Source: Rhodospirillaceae bacterium
GTDB lineage: Bacteria; Pseudomonadota; Alphaproteobacteria; Rhodospirillales; Rhodospirillaceae
Assembly (NCBI GenBank): GCA_002737725.1
Contig: NSIP01000015.1
Coordinates: 1-55,441 of the forward strand
Length of the DNA stretch: 55,441 bases
Direction of reading: 5' to 3'
Shown: piece by piece, positions 36,252-46,052 of the stretch
How the letters are laid out: each line of letters starts with the position of its first letter
Position numbering within the stretch: position 1 is the stretch's first letter
Made by a program: the position numbers and the translations under genes
Notes under the pieces: generated by a model
What the model was told of the DNA's origin: nothing
The model's input: the letters and a program-made list of their open reading frames with translations, nothing else
The model's database searches: none

Positions 36252-37133
36252 ATGATCATTCAAGTTTTTGCGATTATCGCACCGGTCTTTTTGATTGCGG
36301 CGATTGGGTATGCGTGGGCGCGCGCCAAGATGCCTTTTGATTCGGCCATGGTGTCCGCGTTGGTGTTTAACGTCGGTGCGCCGTGTTTGCTGGTGTCACA
36401 GCTCCTCTCGCGGCCCATCGATATTGCCGCCATGTCCCAAATCGTCATGGCCTGTTTAGCCGTGATGGCACTGACCGCCTGCGTGGCAATCGCTGCACTT
36501 TGGGCGCGCGGGCTTTCGTTCCGTGCCTACCTGCCGCCGCTGATTTTCCCCAACGTTGGCAATATGGGTATGCCATTGTGCTTGTTCGCGTTCGGCGATG
36601 TGGGTTTGTCATTGGCGCTCGCCTACTTCGCGGTTACTGCACTTTTGCAATTCAGTATCGGCGTTGGAATTTCGAGTGGCCGGTTCAATGCACGTACAGT
36701 TTTCGCAAACCCAGTGCTCTGGGCCATGGCGTTGACTGTGACGTTGACGATGACCGAGACCAAGCTCCCGGTCTGGGCGATGGACACGCTTTCCACACTG
36801 GGTGGGTTTGCTATTCCATTGATGCTGATGTCGTTGGGCACGTCATTGGCCACGCTGTCCGTGCATGGTCTTGGTCGTGCATTTGGTTTTTCTATTTTCC
36901 GTATTGCGGGTGGCTTTTTAGCAGCGCTGGCGGTGGTGTCGTTACTGGGGCTTGAAGGCCCGGCGCGCGGGGCCGTTCTGATACAAAGTGCCATGCCCAC
37001 AGCCGTATTCAATTATCTCTTCGCGATACAATATAATAACAAGCCAGATGATGTAGCTGGAATCATCCTCATTTCGACCGTCTTGTCGTTCCTCACGCTG
37101 CCGTTGTTATTGGCTTTTGTGTTAGGGAGCTAA
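36252..37133 (+). CDS. AEC-family (auxin efflux carrier type) transporter
   Basis: 293 residues, about ten hydrophobic helices. The N-terminal FNVGAPCLLVS and the central LPPLIFPNVGNMGMPLCLFAFG are the two conserved broken-helix motifs of the AEC/BART transporters; the C-terminal AMPTAVFNYLFA is also typical. Bacterial members export or take up small organic acids. It starts 26 bp after the hydrolase and is likely co-transcribed. The stop overlaps the convergent chvG stop by 4 bp. Confidence 0.87.
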   Translation: MIIQVFAIIAPVFLIAAIGYAWARAKMPFDSAMVSALVFNVGAPCLLVSQLLSRPIDIAAMSQIVMACLAVMALTACVAIAALWARGLSFRAYLPPLIFPNVGNMGMPLCLFAFGDVGLSLALAYFAVTALLQFSIGVGISSGRFNARTVFANPVLWAMALTVTLTMTETKLPVWAMDTLSTLGGFAIPLMLMSLGTSLATLSVHGLGRAFGFSIFRIAGGFLAALAVVSLLGLEGPARGAVLIQSAMPTAVFNYLFAIQYNNKPDDVAGIILISTVLSFLTLPLLLAFVLGS

Positions 37134-38830
37134 ATCAGAGGCAGGCGCACAATAAATCGCGCGCCCGTTCCCCCACCGTCATTGCGATTGACTGCGCTGA
37201 TGATCCCACGATGGGCCTCGACGATTTGCTTCGAAATCGAGAGGCCCAAGCCAGAGTGGGTTCCGAATTTCTCGGCCTCTGGACGTTCCGAATAAAACCG
37301 CTCGAAAATCGCTTTTTCTTTGCCTGCTGGAATCCCGGAGCCCTGGTCCAAGACGTCGACACACGCGAACGGGCCCTCGCGCGTCGCCCGGACCGTGATC
37401 GTACCTCCAGGCGGGCTGAACGAGACGGCGTTTACGATGAGATTGCGGAACACTTGTGCCAGACGGCCTTCCAGGCCCGTGATCGTCAAACTCTCTGCGG
37501 CGGCGATCTCCAAATTTACTTTGGGCGCTTTCGTGTCGTCATTGGCATTTTGCATTTGCGCTAAGGCGTCTAGCAGCGCTCCAAGCTTGACCGGTCCCGT
37601 TTCGGCCCGTGACAATTCAGCATCCAAGCGCGAGGCATCAGAAATATCCGAGATCAATCGGTCGAGGCGGCTGACGTCGTCTAAAATAATACTCATCAGT
37701 TTTTTTTGCTGTTCTGGGTCTTTGACGCGCGCCACGGTTTCTACGGCGCTGCGAAGCGACGTGAGGGGGTTTTTGAGCTCATGTGCGACGTCGGCTGCGA
37801 AACTCTCAATAGCATCCAATCGCTGCCACAAAGATTCTGTCATTTCGCGAAGCGCTCCCGACAACTCGCCGATCTCGTCAGATCTGTGGGTCATGTCGGG
37901 GATGCTATGGCGGCGAGTTTTGGCGTGTCGCACTTTCTCGGCGGCTTCTGCGAGAATGCGCAAAGGTCGCCCGATGGTGCTTGCGAGATAGATCGACGTC
38001 AGAATCGTGAGCCCGAGCACCCATCCAAACATGGCCAGTATCGAACCGCGCACAGCGAACAGTCGCTTATCGATATTGCGGCCATCACGCGAGATAAATA
38101 CGGCCCCGACAACTTGCCGATAGAACTGAACCGGCACAGCAACCGTCAACATTTTTTCCCGGTCGGCGCGCAGACGAACCGCATCCCCGGTCTCGCCTTG
38201 CTCAAGCGCCGCCATCACTTCTTTGTAGTCCGAAGCGACAGAGTTACCGCGCTCGGTATACGCCTCAAGGTCACGGCCGAGGCCGAAACGCCCGGTGGCT
38301 GTGACGTAGGCTTGGCGTAGCCACTGATCAAGCTTGTCTTCGGCCAGAGGTGGCAAGTCGATGACTTGTACCTCGCCGCCGGGTCCTTGCAGTAATCGAC
38401 TATCGGCGATCAGATTGCCGTCGCGGTCAAACAAGCGTGCGCGCAGTTGGGCCAGCCCCGCGAGGCGGCGCACCAGTTGTCGCGCCGTGTCGGGCTGAAT
38501 GATGCGCAAGTTGCCGTTGGGTATGAAACTGGGGAAGTCCGCGTTTTCAGTTTCAACCACCACCGCGCTTTCACCCAAAGATGCGGCGATCAACTCTCCC
38601 TGGGTGTGCAAAGCTTCCAGTTCTGTCGCAATCAAGGTGTCTTCGTATTCATCGAGGAAGAGCAGGCCTAAGACCAGTAACACAGGCGCTGCCAGGTTGA
38701 CCGCCAAGATTCGCAACGACAAGGACGAGAACGGCCCATGACTTCGCTCTTTACTGCGGGTCACGCTTTCCACCTTGTGATCCGGGTTCGCTTGCAAAAC
38801 ATTCCCCTCCGGGAAACGCCTTGCGCGCAT
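37130..38830 (-). CDS. chvG: Sensor histidine kinase ChvG/ExoS type
   Basis: 566 residues. Membrane segment near 41-59, a periplasmic stimulus-sensing domain to about 265, a second segment (about 270-290, AMFGWVLGLTILTSIYLA), HAMP, then the H box AADVAHELKNPLTSLRSAVE with the phospho-His, the N box FRNLIVNAVSFSPPGG, the G1 DQGSGIP and the G2 HSGLGLSISKQI. It phosphorylates ChvI and controls envelope and acid responses in Rhizobiales and relatives. The first Met is used as start; a TTG near codon 12 after GGAGGGG is another option. Normally it is next to hprK; here the pair is 5.5 kb apart. Confidence 0.92.
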   Translation of the reverse strand: MRARRFPEGNVLQANPDHKVESVTRSKERSHGPFSSLSLRILAVNLAAPVLLVLGLLFLDEYEDTLIATELEALHTQGELIAASLGESAVVVETENADFPSFIPNGNLRIIQPDTARQLVRRLAGLAQLRARLFDRDGNLIADSRLLQGPGGEVQVIDLPPLAEDKLDQWLRQAYVTATGRFGLGRDLEAYTERGNSVASDYKEVMAALEQGETGDAVRLRADREKMLTVAVPVQFYRQVVGAVFISRDGRNIDKRLFAVRGSILAMFGWVLGLTILTSIYLASTIGRPLRILAEAAEKVRHAKTRRHSIPDMTHRSDEIGELSGALREMTESLWQRLDAIESFAADVAHELKNPLTSLRSAVETVARVKDPEQQKKLMSIILDDVSRLDRLISDISDASRLDAELSRAETGPVKLGALLDALAQMQNANDDTKAPKVNLEIAAAESLTITGLEGRLAQVFRNLIVNAVSFSPPGGTITVRATREGPFACVDVLDQGSGIPAGKEKAIFERFYSERPEAEKFGTHSGLGLSISKQIVEAHRGIISAVNRNDGGGTGARFIVRLPLI

Positions 38831-38869
38831 CCCCTTGTCGCGGCCTCCGTCGCCCGGAAGACGGCGTGG

Positions 38870-39574
38870 CTAGGCCGCTTCGGTGTATTTATAGCCGACG
38901 CCGTACAAGGTTTCGATATGTGTGAACTCTTTGTCAACCTCACGGAATTTCTTGCGCAAGCGTTTGACGTGGCTGTCGATGGTGCGGTCGTCGACGTAGA
39001 TGTGCTCGCCGTAAGCAGCGTCGATCAACTGATCGCGGCTTTTGACGTGCCCCGGACGTTGCGCCAACGCCTGGATGATCAGAAACTCTGTCACGGTTAA
39101 GTTCACAGCCAGCGCTTTCCAGGTGCACATATGCTGTGCTGGGTGGAGCAGCAACTCACCCCGCTTTATTGAACCTGCCGACAGCGTGCCATCGGATTCG
39201 CCCTTCTGCGCTTCAGCGCGTCGGAAGATGGCACGCACACGTTCGATCAACAGCCGCTGCGAGAACGGTTTTTTGATGTAATCATCCGCGCCCATGCGCA
39301 AGCCATTCAATTCATCCACCTCGTCATCTTTAGAGGTGAGAAAAATCATGGGCATGGTCGATTTTTCGCGTAAGCGCTGTAACAACTCAATGCCATCCAT
39401 GCGCGGCATCTTGATATCCAGAATTGCCAAGTCGACAGGATCAGCCAGCAGGCCCCGCAGTGCATCCGCGCCATCGCGATAGGTGACGACCTTAAAGCCC
39501 TCGGCCTCTAAAACCATGGTGACGGAGGTGAGAATGTTACGGTCGTCGTCAACAAGAGCGATGCGGTTTCCCAC
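38870..39574 (-). CDS. chvI: Response regulator ChvI, OmpR type
   Basis: 234 residues. The receiver has acidic DDD at 9-11, phospho-acceptor D53 in [13 protein letters not shown], the Thr/Ser in FLTSKDD and Lys in YIKKPF. The winged-helix output domain runs from about 130, with [29 protein letters not shown] and [14 protein letters not shown]. The sequence around the receiver is very close to known ChvI. It ends 39 bases before chvG, so both are in one transcript. Confidence 0.95.
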   Translation of the reverse strand: MGNRIALVDDDRNILTSVTMVLEAEGFKVVTYRDGADALRGLLADPVDLAILDIKMPRMDGIELLQRLREKSTMPMIFLTSKDDEVDELNGLRMGADDYIKKPFSQRLLIERVRAIFRRAEAQKGESDGTLSAGSIKRGELLLHPAQHMCTWKALAVNLTVTEFLIIQALAQRPGHVKSRDQLIDAAYGEHIYVDDRTIDSHVKRLRKKFREVDKEFTHIETLYGVGYKYTEAA

Positions 39575-39767
39575 GGGTGGTGTCCTTTTCTAACCCTGTT
39601 TTCCGCGTCGATTCGCGGTTGCCACAATTCAAATGGCGCATTGTGGCTAAATTCGTTCAAGCTCACGGCGCCTCTGTGGCTGAGGCAATTTATATACATT
39701 ATACATGTATGTCCGGGTTCGCTTGTCGGCACCCCTGAATCGTTAATTTTCTGCCATCTCGAGGCTC

Positions 39768-41267
39768 ATGTCTGATTCCCTTACCGCGCCGGAAACCTAT
39801 ACCCCGCGCCAGATTTTCGGCCTTGCCGGGGGGCTGGTGGCCTTTGCATTGCTGCTGTTGTTGCCCCCGCCCGAGGGGATGTCCGACAAGGGCATGCTCG
39901 TTGCAGCCATTGCCGCGCTGATGGCCATTTGGTGGATTTGCGAGCCAATCCCTGTTTATGCCACCGCGCTCATCCCATTGGTTTTGTTACCGGGCCTGGG
40001 CGTGATGGACCTCAAAACCGCCGCAGCACCTTACGCCAACCCGACAATATTCCTCTTCATGGGCGGCTTTATGCTGGCGCTTGCCATGCAGCGTTGGGGG
40101 CTGCATCGACGCATTGCGATGACAATTCTGTCGTGGACGGGAACAGGGCCGCAGCAACTTGTCGGCGGCGTCATGGCGGCGACCGTATTCGTCAGCATGT
40201 GGATCAACAATACGTCGACCACACTGATGATGTTGCCCATCGCCATCTCGATTATTCCGCTGATGCGGCAAGGCAATGCCCAGGACTCAAAGAACTTTGA
40301 AACAGCGATGGTGCTTGCAGTTGCGTACGGAGCCAGCATCGGCGGGCTCGGCACGCTGATCGGCACGGCTCCCAATGCGTTGCTGGCAGCCTTCATGCAG
40401 CAAACCTACGGCTACACCGTATCTTTCGCAGCCTGGATGATGGTGGGTGTTCCGATCTCTGTCACGCTTGCCATTCTCTGCTGGATCTTGCTGTGTCGGG
40501 TGCTTTATCCGCTTTCAACAACGCCGGTTCCAGGCGTAGTCGAATTGCTGAACACTGAACGCGCTGCGCTCGGCCCCATCAGTCGCGGCGAGAGCATCAT
40601 TTCCGTCGTGTTCGCGCTGGCTTCAGTCTTATGGGTCACGCAGCCGATCATTGCGCCCATGTTTCCAAATCTAAAGATGTCAGACGCCGGCATCGCCATG
40701 ACGTGCGCGTTTGTGCTTTTTGTCATCCCCGTCGATTTTAAACGCGGCATTTTTGCGCTCGATTGGGAATGGGCCAATAAAATTCCCTGGGGACTGTTGG
40801 TCTTGTTCGGTGGTGGCCTCAGCCTCGCCGACGCGGCTGGCTCGTCGGGCTTGGCTGAATGGCTTGGCGGCGGCATGGCCTCGTGGTCAGCAATACCGTT
40901 ATGGATACTGATTACAATGTTTGTCGCCATGATCGTGTTTTTGTCTGAAATCGCATCGAATACTGCCGTTGCGGCAACGTTATTGCCGGTGCTTGCAACG
41001 GCTGCGCTGGTACTTGGCCAAAACCCGCTGCTGTTCTGCACGGCGTGTGCCATGGCCGCCAGTGGTGGCTTCATGTTGCCTGTGGCGACACCGCCCAATG
41101 CCATCGCGTTTGGATCGGGTTATGTCAACATCCAGCAAATGTCGCGCGCAGGGTTTCGATTGGATCTGATTTGGATCATCGTTGTCAGTATCGGTGTGTT
41201 GACATTGCTGCCCATCGCCTTCGATGTACAGTTTGACGAAGTTCCCGCGTGGGCCGTGAAGCGCTAA
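39768..41267 (+). CDS. DASS-family anion:Na+ symporter (SLC13 type)
   Basis: 499 residues, mostly membrane helices. The two Ser-Asn-Thr motifs of the family are MWINNTSTTLM in the first half and LSEIASNTAVAATLLP in the second; both bind sodium and substrate carboxylates. Other members carry succinate, citrate, sulfate or tricarballylate; specificity cannot be read here. It stands apart from the minus-strand chvI (193 bp between them) and its end overlaps the TPR gene stop by 4 bp. Confidence 0.9.
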   Translation: MSDSLTAPETYTPRQIFGLAGGLVAFALLLLLPPPEGMSDKGMLVAAIAALMAIWWICEPIPVYATALIPLVLLPGLGVMDLKTAAAPYANPTIFLFMGGFMLALAMQRWGLHRRIAMTILSWTGTGPQQLVGGVMAATVFVSMWINNTSTTLMMLPIAISIIPLMRQGNAQDSKNFETAMVLAVAYGASIGGLGTLIGTAPNALLAAFMQQTYGYTVSFAAWMMVGVPISVTLAILCWILLCRVLYPLSTTPVPGVVELLNTERAALGPISRGESIISVVFALASVLWVTQPIIAPMFPNLKMSDAGIAMTCAFVLFVIPVDFKRGIFALDWEWANKIPWGLLVLFGGGLSLADAAGSSGLAEWLGGGMASWSAIPLWILITMFVAMIVFLSEIASNTAVAATLLPVLATAALVLGQNPLLFCTACAMAASGGFMLPVATPPNAIAFGSGYVNIQQMSRAGFRLDLIWIIVVSIGVLTLLPIAFDVQFDEVPAWAVKR

Positions 41268-42832
41268 AGCTGCTTGAGTTCTAATAGCGCGCTGTGATAT
41301 TCGACCGAGCTCTGCTCACACGTCGTTAAAGCATCACTGAAGCGTTCACGCGCTTGAGCCCGATCATCCAGAATGAGGCCCGCATGGCCCAAATAAAAAT
41401 TCGCCTGGCAACGTTTCAACGAACCATCATCCGCCTGTGCCATCACTGTATCGGCGGACACCTCGCCTAAAAAGAACCTCAACATCGCGCCTGGCCAGGT
41501 GCGTGAACTGATCGTATTTGCCACGGTGGTTAATGACGAACGGCCATCTTGCTTTGCACGGGCCTGGGCAATAAATCGCCACAGAGCGCTTCTCGGCGTC
41601 TGACCGCTAAGGCCGCTGCCTGCCAGCGTGTTGAGTGCAGCAAAATCTTTAGCCGATTCATCGAAATGACCAGCCAGAAATCGCAGTTGTGCGCGTTGCA
41701 AAATCAATTCAGCGGATTTGGGTTGTTGCGTCAGGGCCAATGTCAAATCAGCATCTGCGTCTTCAAATTGATCGAGCCCGAGGTGCGCACCGGCCCGTGA
41801 TGACAGCGCATCAATATCGGTTGGCGTTTGCGTTAAAGTCGCACTGAAATCTTTCACGGCCTCCGCTAGCTTTTGAGTTCGCAGATATGCAAGTCCACGA
41901 AAGTAGTGCCAATCGGCGCGGCCGGGTTGAGCGCGTAACATCACTGAAAAATCTATGATGGCTTGTTGATGAACGCCGCTTTGCAGCGCAGCAACGCCGC
42001 GCGCCTCTGTGGCCGCAGCATCATTGGGTCGCAAAGACAGTATGCGCGAGAAATCGGCCATCGCGGCGGCGTAGTTCGCGAAACGGCCATAAGCTATTGC
42101 ACGATCGCGAAGCGTGCGAATATCATTTGGCTTGAGATTCAAGGCTGTTGTGAATGCCACAATCGCTTCGCCAGCCCTATTGGCTTTTATGAGGGCTTGC
42201 CCCAAGATCGCATGTGAGTCGAAGTCTGAGCTATTTAACGCGACAGCCTGTTTCAGCTCGCCAATCGCCTCAGTGTGCTTGTTTTGCTTGAGAAAGTATT
42301 CACCGCGGACGCGATACGGGCCTGGGTCGCGCGGGCTCAAGCGCCGCGCTTCACCCAGATCGGCAATCGCAAGATCTTCTTTGCCCTGCGCAAAGCGAAT
42401 CGCTGCTCGTTGAACATAGGCTTCGCCCAGTTTGGCATCGACAGTCAGGGCGGCTGTGACGTCAGCCTCAGCGCCAGAAATATCGCCGCGCACTTCTTTC
42501 ATGTGTGCGCGTGCCAATAAAGCAGGTGTATCCCCAGGCGATAGAGCTAACCCTGAATTTAAGTCTGCCAAGGCGCGTTCTGTCTCACTTAATTCATTGA
42601 AAGCGCTGGCGCGCGCGAAGAATACCAGAGCGCGTATTCCGGGCTGCAGAGACGTATCTTTCAACCTTTCTGTGCATGCCTCAATGCGCGTCTCGAAGGT
42701 GGCGGATGATGAGAAACAAGCCGCGCCTTGTGACTGTGCTGGCGAGGATGGCGTAAGAAAGATAAGGGCGCCCAAAATAGCAGAAGTGAGCCGTGACAAG
42801 GCTGTGGCGACGATCGGCCGCAAAGCTGTCAT
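41264..42832 (-). CDS. Exported tetratricopeptide-repeat protein
   Basis: 522 residues. A signal-peptide-like start (MTALRPIVATALSRLTSAIL followed by a hydrophobic run and PAQSQGA) and then about ten 34-residue TPR units of the A-LADLNSGLALSPGDTPALL type from residue 70 to 390. The C-terminal 130 residues are less repetitive, with two Cys. Likely periplasmic or outer-surface scaffold; the function is unknown. It begins 3 bases after polA on the same strand, so the two may be coupled. Confidence 0.82.
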   Translation of the reverse strand: MTALRPIVATALSRLTSAILGALIFLTPSSPAQSQGAACFSSSATFETRIEACTERLKDTSLQPGIRALVFFARASAFNELSETERALADLNSGLALSPGDTPALLARAHMKEVRGDISGAEADVTAALTVDAKLGEAYVQRAAIRFAQGKEDLAIADLGEARRLSPRDPGPYRVRGEYFLKQNKHTEAIGELKQAVALNSSDFDSHAILGQALIKANRAGEAIVAFTTALNLKPNDIRTLRDRAIAYGRFANYAAAMADFSRILSLRPNDAAATEARGVAALQSGVHQQAIIDFSVMLRAQPGRADWHYFRGLAYLRTQKLAEAVKDFSATLTQTPTDIDALSSRAGAHLGLDQFEDADADLTLALTQQPKSAELILQRAQLRFLAGHFDESAKDFAALNTLAGSGLSGQTPRSALWRFIAQARAKQDGRSSLTTVANTISSRTWPGAMLRFFLGEVSADTVMAQADDGSLKRCQANFYLGHAGLILDDRAQARERFSDALTTCEQSSVEYHSALLELKQL

Positions 42833-42835
42833 CGC

Positions 42836-45673
42836 TTAGTGGGCCTCGTCCCAGTTGCGACCCGTGCCGGTATCCACAACCAATGGCACGCTGATATGGG
42901 CGGCACCCTCCATGATTTTCTTCACGACCTTGATGGTGGCCTCGACCTCATTGTCTGGGACTTCGAAAATTAGTTCGTCGTGAACTTGCAGCAACATGTC
43001 GGCTTTAAGTTTGGCGGCTGTCAGCGCATGGGGCAAATGCACCATGGCGCGTTTAATAATGTCTGCCGCTCCACCTTGGATCGGCGCATTAATGGCTTGG
43101 CGTTCGGCAAAGCTGCGCACAGCTCCATTTTTGTCGGCAATGCCCGGCACCCAGCAGCGGCGGCCAAAGGGCGTCATGACATATCCATTGGTTTTAGCTT
43201 CGTCTTTGGCACGGTCCATGTAATCGCGGATTTCCGGGAACTTCGTAAAGTATGCGTTGATGAAGGCTTGGGCCTCTGATCGCTCGATGCCAAGGTTGCG
43301 TGCAAGCCCGAAACCCGAGATGCCATAAATGATACCAAAGTTGATAGCCTTGGCGCGGCGACGCAACTCGGGCGTCATGTCTTTCATAGGCACGTTGAAC
43401 ATTTGCGAGGCCGTGGCCGCGTGAATGTCTGCACCCTCTTTGAAGGCTTCTTTCATGGCCTTGATGTCGGCGACATGGGCGACAAGGCGCAATTCAATTT
43501 GGCTGTAGTCTGCCGAGATGAGCGTTTTGCCCTTCGGCGCAATGAAAGCGGTGCGAATTTTGCGACCTTCCTCGGTACGGATGGGAATGTTCTGTAAATT
43601 AGGATCGTTCGATGACAACCGTCCCGTCGAGGCAACCGTCTGTGAGTAGCTGGTGTGAACGCGGCCTGTTTCGGGGTTGATGGATTCGACCAATGCATCG
43701 GTGTAGGTACTTTTCAGTTTTGCGAGCTGCCGCCAATCCAATACCCGGGCCGGCAAATCGTGGCCAAGTGCTGCGAGTTCTTCCAACACATCGGCACCCG
43801 TTCCATAGGCGCCGGTCTTACCTTTCTTGCCGCCCGGAAAACTCATGCGGTCGAATAAAATCTCGCCTAGTTGCTTCGGCGAGCCAACGTTGAATTCTTC
43901 ACCGGCCAATTTGTGAATCTCTCGCTCGAACGTCACCATGCGCTTGGCAAAATCGTCGCTGAGATCGCGCAGAACTTTGGCATCCACAAAAATGCCCTTG
44001 CGCTCCATCTCGGTCAGAATGCCAATCAAAGGGCGCTCCAAAGTTTCGTAGGTGGTGGCCAGTTTCTCTTCGCGCAGGCGTGGCTTCAGAAGCGCATAAA
44101 GCCGGCGCGTGACGTCGGCATCTTCGGCAGCGTAGGCAGTGGCTTTGTCCAGCGGCACTTGGTCGAAGGTGATTTGTTTTTTGCCGCTGCCGCAGACGTC
44201 TGAAAATTTGATCGTGTTGTGGTCGAGGTGTAGTTGCGACAGTTCGTCCATACCGTGCCCATTTTTGGCGCCATCGAGGACATAGGAAATGACGATGGTG
44301 TCATCGATGGGCGCGAGATCAAACCCGGCACGGCTCAAGATGTGCATGTCGAATTTAATATTGTGGCCGATTTTTAGCACTGATGAGTCATGCAACATCG
44401 GCCCCAGAATGCGGACCGCATCTTTCAAGCTGACTTGCTTGGGGCGTGGCGCCGTATCGAAGGCGAGCGAGCCTTGTTCGTTCACTCCGCCGCCGTGCTC
44501 TAGTGGGATATAGCAAGCCTCACCAGCAGAAACGCACAACGAAATTCCCACGAGTTTATCGCGCAAGGGGTCAAGCCCCGTCGTCTCTGTGTCAACCGCA
44601 ACCCACCCATTTTGCAGGGCCTTGCCGGCCCAGCGCTGCAAGGCATCATTGGTTTGCACACATTCGTACTTTGTGACGCCAAAGCCTGTTGGGGCTGCTT
44701 TTTCTGCCGCAGGGATTTCCGTTTTGGATACGAAGCTTTCTGTTGGGCGCGGCGATGACACAGCCGCGTTATTGCCCAGCTTGGCTGAGACTTTAGCCAT
44801 GAGGCTTTTGAAGGATTGCTCGGCGAGGAAGCCCACCAACGTATCTTCGTCAGGCGGGTTCCACACCAAGCTTTCCAGCGGCACTGTCACCGGTACGTCG
44901 TTTTTCAAGGTCACGAGCTGGCGCGAGATGCGCGCCAAGTCCGCAAAGGCCAGCAGGTTCTCGCGCCGTTTGGGCTGTTTAATCTCGCCCGAGCGCGCCA
45001 ACAGCGTATCCAGATCGCCGTACTGATTGATTAACTCAGCGGCGGTTTTAACGCCAATGCCCGGCACGCCCGGCACATTGTCGGAAGAATCGCCCGCCAG
45101 TGCTTGCACATCGATCACTTTGTCGGGCGCGACGCCGAATTTTTCCATGACTTCCGCAGGGCCGATGTTGCGGTTCTTCATGGGGTCGTGCATCATCACG
45201 CCGGGGCGCACCAACTGCATGAGATCCTTGTCGGCGGAAATCACCACTACATCAATGCCAGCTTCGTGTGCTTGCTTGGCATAAGTGGCAATCAGGTCGT
45301 CGGCTTCGAAGCCTTCCATATCGATCGCAGGTACATTGAAGGCGCGGGTCGCATCACGGATAATATCGAACTGCGGAATCAGTTCTTCGGGTGCGGGCGG
45401 GCGATGGGCTTTGTATTCCGCATAGATTTCATTGCGGAAGGTTTTGCGTTTGGCATCGAAGATGACAGCGATGAGTTCTTCAACGCTCTGGTCGCGCAAG
45501 TCATCGAGCAGCTTCATCATCATCGATGAAAAACCATAGACGGCATTAACGGGCGTTCCGTCGGCGCGCGTCATCATCGGCAGGCCATGGAAGGCCCGGA
45601 AGATGTAGCCCGATCCATCTATCAGGTAGAGCCGCCGCGCTTTGGCGGCGGGGGCGGGGCTTGCGGGGGCCAA
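42836..45673 (-). CDS. polA: DNA polymerase I
   Basis: 945 residues with three parts. The 5'-3' exonuclease (about 1-300) begins LYLIDGSGYIFRAFHGL and contains AGDSSDNVPGVPGIGVKTA. The 3'-5' exonuclease keeps DTETTGLDP. The polymerase has motif A ISADYSQIELR, motif B RRAKAINFGIIYG and motif C LLQVHDELIF. All the acidic residues in these motifs are present, so all three activities are expected. Fills gaps and removes RNA primers. Abuts the zinc-finger gene, stop to start. Confidence 0.97.
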   Translation of the reverse strand: MAPASPAPAAKARRLYLIDGSGYIFRAFHGLPMMTRADGTPVNAVYGFSSMMMKLLDDLRDQSVEELIAVIFDAKRKTFRNEIYAEYKAHRPPAPEELIPQFDIIRDATRAFNVPAIDMEGFEADDLIATYAKQAHEAGIDVVVISADKDLMQLVRPGVMMHDPMKNRNIGPAEVMEKFGVAPDKVIDVQALAGDSSDNVPGVPGIGVKTAAELINQYGDLDTLLARSGEIKQPKRRENLLAFADLARISRQLVTLKNDVPVTVPLESLVWNPPDEDTLVGFLAEQSFKSLMAKVSAKLGNNAAVSSPRPTESFVSKTEIPAAEKAAPTGFGVTKYECVQTNDALQRWAGKALQNGWVAVDTETTGLDPLRDKLVGISLCVSAGEACYIPLEHGGGVNEQGSLAFDTAPRPKQVSLKDAVRILGPMLHDSSVLKIGHNIKFDMHILSRAGFDLAPIDDTIVISYVLDGAKNGHGMDELSQLHLDHNTIKFSDVCGSGKKQITFDQVPLDKATAYAAEDADVTRRLYALLKPRLREEKLATTYETLERPLIGILTEMERKGIFVDAKVLRDLSDDFAKRMVTFEREIHKLAGEEFNVGSPKQLGEILFDRMSFPGGKKGKTGAYGTGADVLEELAALGHDLPARVLDWRQLAKLKSTYTDALVESINPETGRVHTSYSQTVASTGRLSSNDPNLQNIPIRTEEGRKIRTAFIAPKGKTLISADYSQIELRLVAHVADIKAMKEAFKEGADIHAATASQMFNVPMKDMTPELRRRAKAINFGIIYGISGFGLARNLGIERSEAQAFINAYFTKFPEIRDYMDRAKDEAKTNGYVMTPFGRRCWVPGIADKNGAVRSFAERQAINAPIQGGAADIIKRAMVHLPHALTAAKLKADMLLQVHDELIFEVPDNEVEATIKVVKKIMEGAAHISVPLVVDTGTGRNWDEAH

Positions 45674-45865
45674 TTAAAGGCCGCCAGCTGCAGACGTCTT
45701 GGCGTGTTGGTCCAGGACGTAACGCCGCCCACAGTAGGGGCAGTCGATATGCCCAGCCTCGGGTTTGATGTGAAGATACACGCGCGGGTGGCCCAGCGCG
45801 CCGCCAACGCCGTCGCAGTTCACCTGGGTCGTGTCCACCTTGATGGATTCAATGGGTTGGGCCAT
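45674..45865 (-). CDS. CHCC zinc-finger protein
   Basis: 63 residues from ATG 45865 (MAQPIESIKV), after GAGGA at 6 bases; the frame is open four codons longer. The metal ligands are Cys in VNCDG, His in GHPRVYLH/GHIDC, and CPYC, as in the zf-CHCC family related to the mitochondrial complex I subunit NDUFS6. Upstream of polA in many alphaproteobacteria. Probable accessory role in respiration or Fe-S protein assembly, inferred. Confidence 0.85.
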   Translation of the reverse strand: MAQPIESIKVDTTQVNCDGVGGALGHPRVYLHIKPEAGHIDCPYCGRRYVLDQHAKTSAAGGL

Positions 45866-45886
45866 GGCGATCCTCACACGATAAGA

Positions 45887-45904
45887 TAACTCAGCACTGA
45901 GTTA
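45887..45904. promoter_or_regulatory. TAACTCAG-CA-CTGAGTTA palindrome
   Basis: Perfect 8-bp arms with two bases between them, 22 bases upstream of the zinc-finger start, in the divergent spacer to the ABC gene. The size suits a dimeric regulator, unknown which. Confidence 0.5.
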
Positions 45905-46052
45905 AGTTTATGCGGTGCTGGGATGGGCTTTTCAAGCACTCTGAAGCCATGTGGGGCCTGGGATGCAATCGTGCCCCGCCGATTGACCATGGGCCCTTTA
46001 CCACGTTAACCATGCACATATCCCAAACATCAGTATTTCGAGTGTCCGTCCC

